A stretch of DNA of 64,000 bases from Streptomyces sp. Ru71 (GTDB taxonomy: Bacteria > Actinomycetota > Actinomycetes > Streptomycetales > Streptomycetaceae), in NCBI RefSeq assembly GCF_002920535.1, contig NZ_PQSS01000031.1, forward strand, positions 18,288 through 82,287. The letters run 5' to 3'. This document shows positions 49,277 to 57,445 of this stretch, in pieces. The notes below the pieces were generated by a model that saw nothing but the letters and a program-made list of their open reading frames with translations, made no database searches and was not told where the DNA came from. Every line of letters begins with the position of its first letter. The stretch's first letter is position 1. The position numbers and the translations under genes were made by a program.

Positions 49277-50536
49277 TCAGAGCACCTCGATCGTGGGGCC
49301 GGCCGCCAGTCGCCGACGGCAGTCGAGGACGAACGGGGCGTACTCGGCGACGAGTTCGTAGTCGAAACCGTCGTGGTCGGTGAGCAGCACCACGACGTCC
49401 GCGGCCGCCAGCTCCTCGGGCACCGGCTCCACCCGCACCAGCCGGGTGTCCACCGGCAGGTCCTCCACGACATGCGGGTCCGCCGCCCTGACCTGGGCGC
49501 CCATGTCGAGCAGCAGCTGCGAGATGCGCAGCGCGGGCGACTCCCGGGCGTCACCGGTGTTCTTCTTGTACGCCAGTCCCAGCAGCAGGATGCGCGAGCC
49601 GTTCACGGACCGGCGTCTTTCGTTGAACAGGTCGCTGATCCGGCGTGCCACGTACTCGGGCATATGGCTGTTGATGTCGTTGGCCAGCTCCACGAACCGG
49701 AAGGACTGGCCGAGTTCGCGCTGCACCCGCCAGGACAGATAGGACGGGTCGATGGGCAGGCAGTGGCCGCCGACGCCGGGCCCGGGCGTGAACCTCATGA
49801 AGCCGAACGGCTTGGTGGAGGCCGCGTCGATGGCCTGCCAGACGTCGATGTCCAGATGGTGCGCGAACATCGCGATCTCGTTGACCAGCGCGATGTTCAC
49901 ATGCCGGAAGGTGTTCTCCAGCAGCTTGGCGAGTTCGGCCTCCTTGGGCGAGCCCACCGGCACGGTGGTGTCGACGAGCTGCCCGTAGAAGTCCTGCACG
50001 GCCTTCAGCGACGCCGCGTCGACGCCGGAGACGACCTTCGGGGTCTCCTTGAACCCCCAGACGGCGTTGCCCGGGTCGATCCGCTCGGGGCTGTAGCCGA
50101 GGTGGAAGTCGGCGCCCGCCGTCAGGCCCGAGCCGTCCTCCAGGATCGGGGCGAACAGCTCCTGGGTGGTGCCGGGATAGGTGGTCGACTCCAGGACGAC
50201 GGTGGCCCCGGGCCGCAGATAGCGGGCGAGGGTGGCCGCCGACTCCTTGATGTATCTGAGGTCGGGGGTGCCCTCGTGCAGCGGGGTGGGGACGGTGACG
50301 ACGGCGACATCGAAGCCGCCGCAGTCGCGGGCCGCGTCGCTGGGCCGGTAGGTGCCGTTGTCCAGCGCGGCGCGGATGCGCTCGGAGGAGACGTCCTCGA
50401 CGAAGGACTCACCGGCGGCCAGGCTCTTGATCCGCCGGGCGTCGACGTCGTAGCCGATCACCTCGTGCCCGACCTCGGCGGCCCGGACGGCCAGCGGCAG
50501 GCCGACGTATCCCTGTCCAACCACGACGACGCGCAT
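49277..50536 (-). CDS. wecC: nucleotide-sugar 6-dehydrogenase (UDP-GlcNAc/ManNAc type)
   Basis: A 419-residue NAD-dependent enzyme that oxidises C6 of a UDP-N-acetylhexosamine to the uronic acid. The N-terminus RVVVVGQGYVGLPLAVRAAE binds NAD. VVTVPTPLHEGTPDL, LESTTYPGTTQE and GYSPERIDPGN match the UDP-GlcNAc/ManNAc dehydrogenase branch. KLLENTFRHVNIALVNE has the Lys and Asn of the active site, and the catalytic Cys is in GPGVGGHCLPIDPSYL. LGLAYKKNTGDARESPAL is the UDP-binding C-terminus. Its ATG overlaps the WecG-like stop by one base and the epimerase follows immediately. Whether it is WecC-like or WbpA/WbpO-like in substrate cannot be decided here. Confidence 0.88.
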   Translation of the reverse strand: MRVVVVGQGYVGLPLAVRAAEVGHEVIGYDVDARRIKSLAAGESFVEDVSSERIRAALDNGTYRPSDAARDCGGFDVAVVTVPTPLHEGTPDLRYIKESAATLARYLRPGATVVLESTTYPGTTQELFAPILEDGSGLTAGADFHLGYSPERIDPGNAVWGFKETPKVVSGVDAASLKAVQDFYGQLVDTTVPVGSPKEAELAKLLENTFRHVNIALVNEIAMFAHHLDIDVWQAIDAASTKPFGFMRFTPGPGVGGHCLPIDPSYLSWRVQRELGQSFRFVELANDINSHMPEYVARRISDLFNERRRSVNGSRILLLGLAYKKNTGDARESPALRISQLLLDMGAQVRAADPHVVEDLPVDTRLVRVEPVPEELAAADVVVLLTDHDGFDYELVAEYAPFVLDCRRRLAAGPTIEVL

Positions 50537-51306
50537 CAGTGACTCCTGTTCGCGGGAGCGGCCGACGGGGTGAGCCGGATGAGCTCGCGCGCCGTCATGA
50601 TCAGGAAGGAGGCATTGGTGGTGAGATAGCGCCGGCCCAGCCGGCGCGGCTCCTGCAGGGCGCGGTAGAGCCACTCCAGACCCCACCGCTGCCAGGACTG
50701 CGGGGCCCGCTTGGTGACCCCGGCCAGGATGTCGAAGGAGCCGCCGACCCCGTGCACCAGGCGGACACCGGAGCGTGCGCCGTGGGCCGCGGTGAAGATC
50801 TCCTTCTTCGGCGAGGTCATGCCGAGGAACAGCATCTGGGCGCCGCTGGCGGCGATCGCGTCCGCGATGGCCTCCTGCTCGGCGTCCTCGAAGTAGCCGT
50901 GCCGGCTGCCGGCCACCTTCAGGCCGGGGAAGCGGACGGCCACCCGGCGCAGCATCTCCTGCAGCACCTCGTGCCGGGCGCCCAGGAAGTACACGGAGAC
51001 GCCCGCCGACTCCGCCTCGGCCAGCAGCCGCAGGAACAGGTCGATGCCGGCGACCCGTTCCGGCAGCGGGGCGCGCAGGATCCGGCTCGCCCAGACCACG
51101 GCCTGCCCGTCGGCGAGGACGAGATCGCAGCCGGTCACGGCCTCCGCGAGGCGCCGGTCGCGCCGCATGTTCACCAGCTTCGCGGCGTTCACCACGCCGA
51201 TCTCCAGCCGCTGCCCGTCCCGCACCGCCGCCAGGCAGCGCCGCACGGTCTCGTCCATGGTCAGCGGGTCCAGCTCGATCCCGAACAGGGACTGACGTGT
51301 ACTCAT
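50536..51306 (-). CDS. WecG/TagA/CpsF-family glycosyltransferase
   Basis: A 256-residue GT26 enzyme. LFGIELDPLTMDETVRRCL, VVNAAKLVNMRRDRRLAEAV, LVLADGQAVVWASRIL, VYFLGARHEVLQEMLRR and FLGMTSPKKEIF are the conserved blocks, with the Asp of ADGxxxV as likely base. VHGVGGSFDILAG is the C-terminal signature. Family members transfer ManNAc or ManNAcA to lipid-linked GlcNAc, which fits the adjacent 2-epimerase and 6-dehydrogenase genes. It overlaps both neighbours (ATGA upstream, TGATG downstream). Confidence 0.92.
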   Translation of the reverse strand: MSTRQSLFGIELDPLTMDETVRRCLAAVRDGQRLEIGVVNAAKLVNMRRDRRLAEAVTGCDLVLADGQAVVWASRILRAPLPERVAGIDLFLRLLAEAESAGVSVYFLGARHEVLQEMLRRVAVRFPGLKVAGSRHGYFEDAEQEAIADAIAASGAQMLFLGMTSPKKEIFTAAHGARSGVRLVHGVGGSFDILAGVTKRAPQSWQRWGLEWLYRALQEPRRLGRRYLTTNASFLIMTARELIRLTPSAAPANRSH

Positions 51307-52469
51307 ATCCGGCCCCCCTGCCAGGCGTGCAGCATCCAGCCGAACTCGTACGGCCGGCACTCGCGGTCCACGGACAGGGGCCGGTACATCCGGTCCAGCG
51401 GCTTCAGCCGCAGACCGGGGGCGATCCGGGTGGAGAGCCCCCGCGCCGCGCGTACGGCCTTCTTCGGGTCGCCCCGGAAGACCTTGCGCCAGGTGACGCC
51501 GAGCTCGTCGAGGATCATCGGCTCCCGGTGCGCGGAGCCGGCCAGTTCGGGTACGTCCGTCATCCAGCGCAGCCCCTTGCGGATCGCCGCGCCGTGGTCG
51601 GAGCCGCCGGCGTCGGTGAGGTCGAACAGGGCGGTCGGCGCCATCGCGTGCTGGTGCACGCTGTAGACCGGATAGCCCTCCACGACAGAGCCGGTGCGCG
51701 CGTCGTAGTGCCACCACCACTGCCCGCCGTCGCCCTGCAGCGCGCAGATGCGTGCCGCGCAGGCCTCCGCCGCGGCGAGCGCCTCGGCATCGCCGCCCGC
51801 GCTGCTGGCATGGGCGCGGGCCAGCGCCTGCAGCGGATAGGTCTGGTCGGCGAAGCAGCTCACGTGCGCCCGGTACCAGGGCACCAGGCCGGGCGCGGTG
51901 GCGTGCGGGAACAGCGGCCCGTCCCCGACGCGGGCCCGCAGCAGCCGGTCCCGGGCGGCGGCGAAGTGCCGCTCCACGTCCACGGTGTCCCGGGCCGCGG
52001 CGAGCGCGGAGAGCACCCACGCCGCCTCGACGGTGTACTGCGGCCGGCCCGGCTCGTCCAGCGCCTCGACCCGGGCGAGCGCGTCGGACAGTTTGGGGTG
52101 GCCGGTGTCGGCGGCGGCCCAGGCGATGAGCGCCGCGTCACCGAGGTTGGTCACCGCGGGCAGCGACTCCACCAGCAGCCCCGCGAACTCCTCGGCCGTG
52201 TGCCCGCCGAGCACCGCACGCTGGCGGTCCTCGGGCAGGAACCGGGCGCCCAGCACGGTGATGGCCGCGTACCGGGTGCTGATACCGCGCCGCTCCAGGG
52301 CCCAGGAGCCGTCGGGGGCCTGGCGCCCGGCCATGGTGAAGGCGAAGGCCTCCCCGCCGGGCAGCAGCATCTTCGGAAGCCCCGACTCGGCGAGTATCAG
52401 GAGCCGTTGGGCGAGCGCGAGCAGCGGCGGCTCCTCATGACCGAGGGCCGCCAGACGTGTGATGGTCAT
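51303..52469 (-). CDS. unassigned alpha/alpha-toroid-like protein
   Basis: A 388-residue protein that I cannot assign to a function. Helical repeats with QAPDGSWALERRGIST, GRPQYTVEAAWVLSALAAA and GDGGQWWWHYDARTG recall the toroid fold of prenyltransferases, terpene cyclases and some polysaccharide-active enzymes. No DxDD or CaaX-transferase zinc motif is seen, so a cyclase role is unlikely. YPVYSVHQHAMAPTALFDL and DRECRPYEFGWMLHAW are distinctive conserved-looking blocks. No signal peptide. It overlaps the WecG-type gene by four bases, tying it to the exopolysaccharide pathway. The ATG at 52467-52469 is used; a GTG at 52502 is possible, and GGTTGG/CCAACC forms a hairpin just upstream of the ATG. 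Confidence 0.65.
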   Translation of the reverse strand: MTITRLAALGHEEPPLLALAQRLLILAESGLPKMLLPGGEAFAFTMAGRQAPDGSWALERRGISTRYAAITVLGARFLPEDRQRAVLGGHTAEEFAGLLVESLPAVTNLGDAALIAWAAADTGHPKLSDALARVEALDEPGRPQYTVEAAWVLSALAAARDTVDVERHFAAARDRLLRARVGDGPLFPHATAPGLVPWYRAHVSCFADQTYPLQALARAHASSAGGDAEALAAAEACAARICALQGDGGQWWWHYDARTGSVVEGYPVYSVHQHAMAPTALFDLTDAGGSDHGAAIRKGLRWMTDVPELAGSAHREPMILDELGVTWRKVFRGDPKKAVRAARGLSTRIAPGLRLKPLDRMYRPLSVDRECRPYEFGWMLHAWQGGRI

Positions 52470-52754
52470 CGGTTGGACACACCAACCCCCCTGTATGTGC
52501 ACAGACTTGGATCACCGCGTCGCGGAAGACGGCGCGGCGGAAGACAGCGCCGACGGCGGACATGGACGTCGGCCGCCGGATGCCGGCTGTCAGGCGTCGG
52601 AGCGGTGATCGCGCCTTGCCGCAGACACAGTTGTCCCCACCCGGTACCCCCCCTGGGCGCTGGTTTGTGAGCTCACTGTGCCCCGTCTCCACAGTTCGCA
52701 CACATGTTATGCCTGTGGATGTTCGAGGATTGGCGTTTTGCGAGAATCAGAAAG

Positions 52755-53354
52755 TCATACGCGCTCGAAAAGTTCCCCGTTCTTCTCGTCGTAGAGCGCG
52801 CCGGTCTGAGGGCACTCCCATCCGCCGGGCTCGCCGTCCCGCTCGACCAGCCGTACGCCGGCCCGGCCCACCCAGCCGACACGGCGTGCCGGAACACCCG
52901 CCACCAGCGCGAAGTCGGGCACGTCCCGGGTCACCACCGCGCCCGCGGCGACCAGCGCCCAGCGTCCCACCCGCACCGGCGCCACACACACCGAACGGGC
53001 CCCCAGTGACGCCCCCTCACCCACCACCACGGCCACGGGCTCCCAGTCGCCGCCGCGCTTGAGCCGGCCCTCCGGGTCCACGGAACGCGGGAAGTAGTCG
53101 TTGGTGAGCACGGCGGCCGGACCCACGAACACCCCGTCCCCGAGCACGGCGGGCTCGTAGACCAGGGCGTGGTTCTGCAGCTTCACATGGTCGCCGATCC
53201 GCACCCCCGGCCCGACGTAGGCCCCCCGGCCCACGATGCAGCCACGGCCCAGCAGGGCGTCCTCGCGTATCTGCGCCAGATCCCAGACCGTCGTCCCGTC
53301 CCCGATCGTGGCGCTCTCGTCGACCTGAGCGGTCGGCTGGCTCTTGAAGCTCAC
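52755..53354 (-). CDS. WbpD-like sugar N-acetyltransferase (hexapeptide repeat)
   Basis: A 199-residue left-handed beta-helix acyltransferase. The repeats QVDESATIGDGTTVWDLAQI, ALLGRGCIVGRGAYVG and HVKLQNHALVYEPAVLGDG lead to LTNDYFPRS and VVVGEGASLGARSV, all matching the WbpD/WlbB family that N-acetylates the 3-amino group of UDP-GlcNAc3NA. The end GGWECPQTGALYDEKNGELF is a C-terminal tail common in homologues. The GTG at 53352-53354 has GAGAGG upstream; longer frames upstream are not family-like. It reads toward the rest of the minus-strand cluster across a 285-base gap and is divergent from the MBL gene. Confidence 0.88.
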   Translation of the reverse strand: MSFKSQPTAQVDESATIGDGTTVWDLAQIREDALLGRGCIVGRGAYVGPGVRIGDHVKLQNHALVYEPAVLGDGVFVGPAAVLTNDYFPRSVDPEGRLKRGGDWEPVAVVVGEGASLGARSVCVAPVRVGRWALVAAGAVVTRDVPDFALVAGVPARRVGWVGRAGVRLVERDGEPGGWECPQTGALYDEKNGELFERV

Positions 53355-53505
53355 AGGACTGCACCTCTCTGCTCGTCGAGCGGGGCCACACGGTATCGCC
53401 GGAAGCACCGCGTCAGGAGCGGAACGGACCGCTTCCCAACAAGCGCCGGTCGGGAAACCGGGCCGATAGACTGAGCGACCTCTCGAATCGGAGGGCACCA
53501 CAGTC

Positions 53506-54405
53506 GTGGACACACAGACCACGGGATACACGCCGGCCGCCTACGGCGGTGTCGACGTACTCGTCGGCCCCCAGCGGGGCGCCTACCCCTACGGCAACTC
53601 GCTGCTCGTACGCGGTACGGCGGAGACCCTGGTCGTCGACCCGTCGCTGTCACTCGTCGACGACGCGCCCCCCGCGGACCTGGTCCTCGTCAGCCATGCC
53701 CACGAGGACCACATCGCCGGGCTCGGCGGCTACGACGCCGCGCCGGTCCACGTCCACGGCGCCGACCTCGCCGCGCTGCGCTCCCGGGAGGCGATGGTCG
53801 CCGGGTTGGGCCTCCCGCCGGACGCGGCGAAGGAGGTGGAGGCGATGTTCCGCGACGACTTCCACGTGCGGGGACGTCCCGACGCGCTCGGCTTCGAGGA
53901 CGGCGCCGTGTTCGACCTGGGCGGGCGCACCGTGACCGTCGTGCACCTGCCCGGCCACACCGCGGGCCACTGCGGGTTCCTGATCGAGCCGGACGGCTTC
54001 CTGTTCGTCGCGGACATCGACCTGACCTCCTTCGGCCCGTACTACGGCGACCCCGGCAGCAGCCTCGCCGAGTTCGAGGCGTCGATGCGCCGCTGCCGGG
54101 ACATCGACGCCCGTTGGTACGGCACCTCCCACCAGAAGGGTGTGATCGAGGGCGCCGCGGAGTTCCGGCGTCGGCTGGACGCCTTCGCCGGTGTGGTGGA
54201 GAAGCGGGAGGCGGCGCTCCTGGAGTTCCTCGGCGAACCGCGCACCGTCGAGGAGATCGTCGACCATCGGCTGGTCTACCGGCCTCATGTGCAGGCCCCG
54301 CACGTGCGGCCGGTGGAACGCAGGACGGCGGTGCAGCACCTGCACCGGCTCCTGAGTGAGGGGCGGGTCGCGCAGGTGGAGCAGGGACGGTTCCGGGCGA
54401 CGTAG
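53506..54405 (+). CDS. MBL-fold metallohydrolase
   Basis: A 299-residue metallo-beta-lactamase-fold protein. VLVSHAHEDHIAGLGGYD is the HxHxDH zinc motif near residue 65. HLPGHTAGHCGFLI supplies the next His, FVADIDLTSF the bridging Asp, and GTSHQKGVI the last His. A C-terminal helical domain (FRRRLDAFAGVVEKREAALLEF, then AVQHLHRLLSEGRVAQVEQG) resembles the winged-helix end found in LACTB2-like hydrolases. Substrate unknown. The GTG at 53506 has GGAGGG ten bases upstream. A decayed copy of its 3' end lies at 61954-62182. Confidence 0.87.
   Translation: MDTQTTGYTPAAYGGVDVLVGPQRGAYPYGNSLLVRGTAETLVVDPSLSLVDDAPPADLVLVSHAHEDHIAGLGGYDAAPVHVHGADLAALRSREAMVAGLGLPPDAAKEVEAMFRDDFHVRGRPDALGFEDGAVFDLGGRTVTVVHLPGHTAGHCGFLIEPDGFLFVADIDLTSFGPYYGDPGSSLAEFEASMRRCRDIDARWYGTSHQKGVIEGAAEFRRRLDAFAGVVEKREAALLEFLGEPRTVEEIVDHRLVYRPHVQAPHVRPVERRTAVQHLHRLLSEGRVAQVEQGRFRAT
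54127..54405 (+). repeat. left member of a direct repeat flanking the fructan locus
   Basis: This 3' part of the MBL gene recurs at 61954-62182. By eye about 8 of 229 aligned bases differ, and the right copy lacks 50 bases present here. The two members enclose the LacI, ABC-transporter, levanase and monooxygenase genes. Confidence 0.85.
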
Positions 54406-54459
54406 GCAGGTCGCGGCGCGAGGACCTCCCGGCCGGCCGCGGTGACTCAGGTGGCTCGG

Positions 54460-55492
54460 TCACACCTTCCGCAGACCGGGCGCGGGCTGTTCCCCCGAGC
54501 CCCGGACGATCAGCCGCGTGGGCACCGTGATGGTGCGGGCCCGGGAGCGGTCGCCGTCGAGGCGGGCCAGAGCGGTGATCGCGGCGTTGCGGCCGATCTC
54601 CTCGGGGTCCTGGGCGACGACGGTGAGCGCCGGTTCCAGCGCCTCGGCGAGCGCCACGTCGTCGAAGGCGACGACGGCCACGTCCTTGCGCTTGCCGCGG
54701 CTGAGTTCGGCGACGATTCCCAGCGCCATGATGTTGTTCCCGGCGAACAGGGCCGTGGGCGGGTCGGCCAGGCCGAGCAGGCTCGCGGTCGCGGCCTCGG
54801 CGCCCTGCTGGTCGTGCGCGCTCGCGACCAGGGAGCGGTCGTAGGGCAGGCCGGCCTCCTGCAGGGCCTCGCGGTATCCGGCGAGGCGTTCACGGCGGGT
54901 GTACAGCTTGACGGGCAGGTCCCCGACGAACCCGATGCGCCGGTGGCCGTGGGCGATGAGATGGGCGACACCTTCACGGGCCCCGGCCCGGTTGGAGCTG
55001 ACGATGCTGTCCGTGGCCAGGCCGACGCCGGGCCGGTCCAGGAAGACCATGGGCAGGCCCGCCGTGCGGTGGGGCTTGAGGTGGGAGTGGTCGGCGCCGA
55101 CGGACGGCACGAGGATCAGGATGCTGACGCGGCGGGCGAGGAACTTGTCCGTCAGCGCGCGTTCCCGGGCCGCGTCGTCCGCGGAGGAGCCCATGAGCAG
55201 GGTCAGTCCGCGGTCGCGGACGGTGTCCTCGATGGCGCGGGCCACGGCTACCGAAGAAGGGGTTGCCGAGGTCGGGGATGACCAGGCCGACGGTCGTGTC
55301 GGGCCCGCCGACGCGGATGTTGCGTGCCATGAGGTTCGGCTGGAAGCCGAGCTCGGCCACTGCGGCGAGCACCTGTTCCCTGGTCCGGGCCGAGACGGGG
55401 CCGTCCTCGTTGAGGACGCGGGAGACCGTCTTGGCGCTGACGCCGACTTCGCGCGCGACGTCGGCCAGGGTGGGTCGGCGGTTCGCTGCCAT
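54460..55492 (-). pseudogene. LacI-family regulator of the fructan locus, frameshifted
   Basis: The N-terminus has the LacI helix-turn-helix RPTLADVAREVGVSAKTVSRVLN and hinge region FQPNLMARNIRVGGPDTTVGL, ending IPDLGNPFFGS in one frame. The periplasmic-binding-like part continues in the next frame from VARAIEDTVRDRGLTLLMGSS through FLDRPGVGLATDSIVSSN, HRRIGFVGDLP and AVVAFDDVALAEALEP. The break is at 55245-55248, where one extra G/C base fits; 1033 bases equals 344 codons plus one. A repaired protein would have about 343 residues, normal for the family. It follows the transporter genes on the same strand and presumably bound the palindromes at 58523-58552 and 58748-58777. A sequencing error cannot be excluded. 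Confidence 0.83.
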
Positions 55493-55567
55493 GGAGGAAA
55501 CCGTCTCCTGTGAGCCCTCGGTTCCGGCCGCGGCCTCGGCCGGAAACACCAGAGCTGGGTCGTGTTG

Positions 55568-56407
55568 TCAGGTGGCCTGGACTCCGGCGGCCTTCGCGGC
55601 GTCCGAATCCGCTACGACAGTACCTCCGGCCTCGTCGAGGGTGAGTGCCCCGGTCATGATGGCCACGACCTCGGCCATGGAGTAGTCCGACGGCTTGATC
55701 AGCGCCGCTCGCCTGCCCAGCCGGTGGACGTGGATCCGGTCGGCTATCTCGAAGACATGGGGCATGTTGTGGCTGATCAGGACGACCGGCATGCCCTTGT
55801 CGCGGACCCGGCGGATCAGGTCGAGGACCTGGCCGGACTCCTTGACGCCGAGGGCGGCGGTGGGCTCGTCCATGACGACGACGGAGCGGGCCCAGGCCAC
55901 GGAGCGGGCGACCGCCACGGCCTGCCGCTGGCCGCCGGACAGGGTCTCGACGGGCTGGGTGAGCGAGCGCAGGCCGATCTTCAGGTCGGCCATGTGCTCG
56001 GCGGCCTCCTGGCGCATCCGCTTCTTGTCGAGCATGCGGAAGACGCTGCCGAGCACGCCGGGGCGGCGCAGTTCGCGGCCGAGGAACATGTTGGAGGCGA
56101 TGTCCATCGACGCGGCCACGGCGAGGTCCTGATAGACCGTCTCGATGCCGTGGGCGCGGGCGCTCTGCGGTCCGGAGAACTGGATGGGCTCGCCGTTCAG
56201 GCGGATCTCGCCCGCGTCGGGGACCAGCGCGCCGGTGAGCGCCTTGATGAGACTGGTCTTGCCGGCGCCGTTGTCGCCGATGACGGCGAGGACCTCGCCG
56301 GGCAGCAGATCGAAGTCGGCGCCGTCGATGGCGGTGACATGACCGTAGCGCTTGACCAGACCACGGGCCTGCAGCACCGGTGTGACGGAGGAGGTGGCGG
56401 TCGTCAT
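55568..56407 (-). CDS. sugar ABC transporter ATP-binding protein (FrcA-like)
   Basis: A 279-residue single-domain ATPase. Walker A is GDNGAGKTSLIKAL, the Q-loop YQDLAVAASMDIASN, the signature LSGGQRQAVAVARS, Walker B VVVMDEPTAALG, and the H-loop LISHNM. The single domain, VTAIDGADFDLLPGEVLA start and YQDLA block are those of the FrcA branch of the ribose/fructose family, rather than the double-domain RbsA type. It overlaps the permease gene by four bases and energises uptake with the permease and binding protein. Confidence 0.92.
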   Translation of the reverse strand: MTTATSSVTPVLQARGLVKRYGHVTAIDGADFDLLPGEVLAVIGDNGAGKTSLIKALTGALVPDAGEIRLNGEPIQFSGPQSARAHGIETVYQDLAVAASMDIASNMFLGRELRRPGVLGSVFRMLDKKRMRQEAAEHMADLKIGLRSLTQPVETLSGGQRQAVAVARSVAWARSVVVMDEPTAALGVKESGQVLDLIRRVRDKGMPVVLISHNMPHVFEIADRIHVHRLGRRAALIKPSDYSMAEVVAIMTGALTLDEAGGTVVADSDAAKAAGVQAT

Positions 56408-57399
56408 CGGGCCTTCTTCCGGGAGATCTGGTCGACGGTCACCGCGAGGATCACCAGGACGCCGGTGATCAGCGTCTGGTAGATGGAGGCGACGCCCATC
56501 AGCTGCAGGCCGTTGCGGAAGACACCGACGATGAGGACGCCGATGAAGGTGCCCAGGACCGACCCGCGGCCGCCGAAGAGGCTGGTGCCGCCGAGGACCA
56601 CGGCGGTGATGCTGTCGAGGTTGTCGGTCTGGCCGGCCTGCGGGTCGCCGACCCCGGTGCGGGAGATGAGCAGCAGCGCGGCGATGCCGTAGAGCAGGCC
56701 GGCCACGGTGTAGATGCCGATGGTCAGGCGGGAGGTGCGGATGCCGTTCAGCCGTGCCGCTTCCTGGCTGTTGCCCAGGGCGTAGACGTGCCGGCCCCAG
56801 CCGGTGCTGCTCAGCGTGTAGGCGAGGAGGAGGAACAGGGCGATCGTGACCAGCGAGCCGTAAGTGATGTCGGTGTGGCCGAGCGGGAACGTCTCACCGA
56901 GAGCGGTCAGCGGGCCGGGCAGGTCCGTGACGGTCTGCTCTTCGGAGTAGATGTGGGTGAGCGCGAACGCCACATTCAGCATGCCGAGGGTCACGATGAA
57001 CGGCGGCAGCGGGATCTTCTGCACCAGCAGCCCGTTGAGGAGCCCGAAGCCCGCGCAGACGCAGATGCCCAGGGCGACGGCGACGAGTGGGGGCAGGGTG
57101 CCCTCGGCCGCCATCTTGGCGATCACGATGCTGCCGAACGCCATCACGGCTCCGCACGACAGGTCGATGCCCGCCGTGAGGATGATCAGGGTCTGGCCGA
57201 TGGCGAGGGTGCCGACGACCATGACCTGCTGCACGATCAGGGAGAAGTTCCCGCCGGTGAGGAACTGGTCGGTCGAGACGGAGAAGAAGGCGCAGGCGAG
57301 GAGGAGGGCGACCAGGGGTCCGGTGGTCGGCGCCGTGAGCACTCTGCGAGCCGTGGCCGGGGCTTTGAGCTCCGCGTACGGCGTGGTCGTGGCTGTCAT
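56404..57399 (-). CDS. sugar ABC transporter permease (RbsC/FrcC-like)
   Basis: A 331-residue membrane protein with about ten hydrophobic segments. IILTAGIDLSCGAVMAFGSI and GLLNGLLVQKIPLPPFIVTLGM are hallmarks of the ribose-type permeases. YALGNSQEAARLNGIRTSRLTIGIY is the cytoplasmic coupling loop, and VVLGGTSLFGGRGSVLGTFIGVL is the C-terminal signature. A single permease gene is present, so it probably forms a homodimer. AAGGA precedes the ATG at 57397-57399. It lies 46 bases after the binding-protein gene. Confidence 0.92.
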   Translation of the reverse strand: MTATTTPYAELKAPATARRVLTAPTTGPLVALLLACAFFSVSTDQFLTGGNFSLIVQQVMVVGTLAIGQTLIILTAGIDLSCGAVMAFGSIVIAKMAAEGTLPPLVAVALGICVCAGFGLLNGLLVQKIPLPPFIVTLGMLNVAFALTHIYSEEQTVTDLPGPLTALGETFPLGHTDITYGSLVTIALFLLLAYTLSSTGWGRHVYALGNSQEAARLNGIRTSRLTIGIYTVAGLLYGIAALLLISRTGVGDPQAGQTDNLDSITAVVLGGTSLFGGRGSVLGTFIGVLIVGVFRNGLQLMGVASIYQTLITGVLVILAVTVDQISRKKAR

Positions 57400-57445
57400 G
57401 GAGATTCCTTGTCGGAAGACAGATGTCCTTGGTCCTGGGCGGGGC

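Noticed and set aside
52600..52754. Coding gene in the 285-base gap before the toroid-like protein
   Set aside because: No frame with GC-rich third positions; it is probably promoter and transcript-end DNA with an AT-richer patch.
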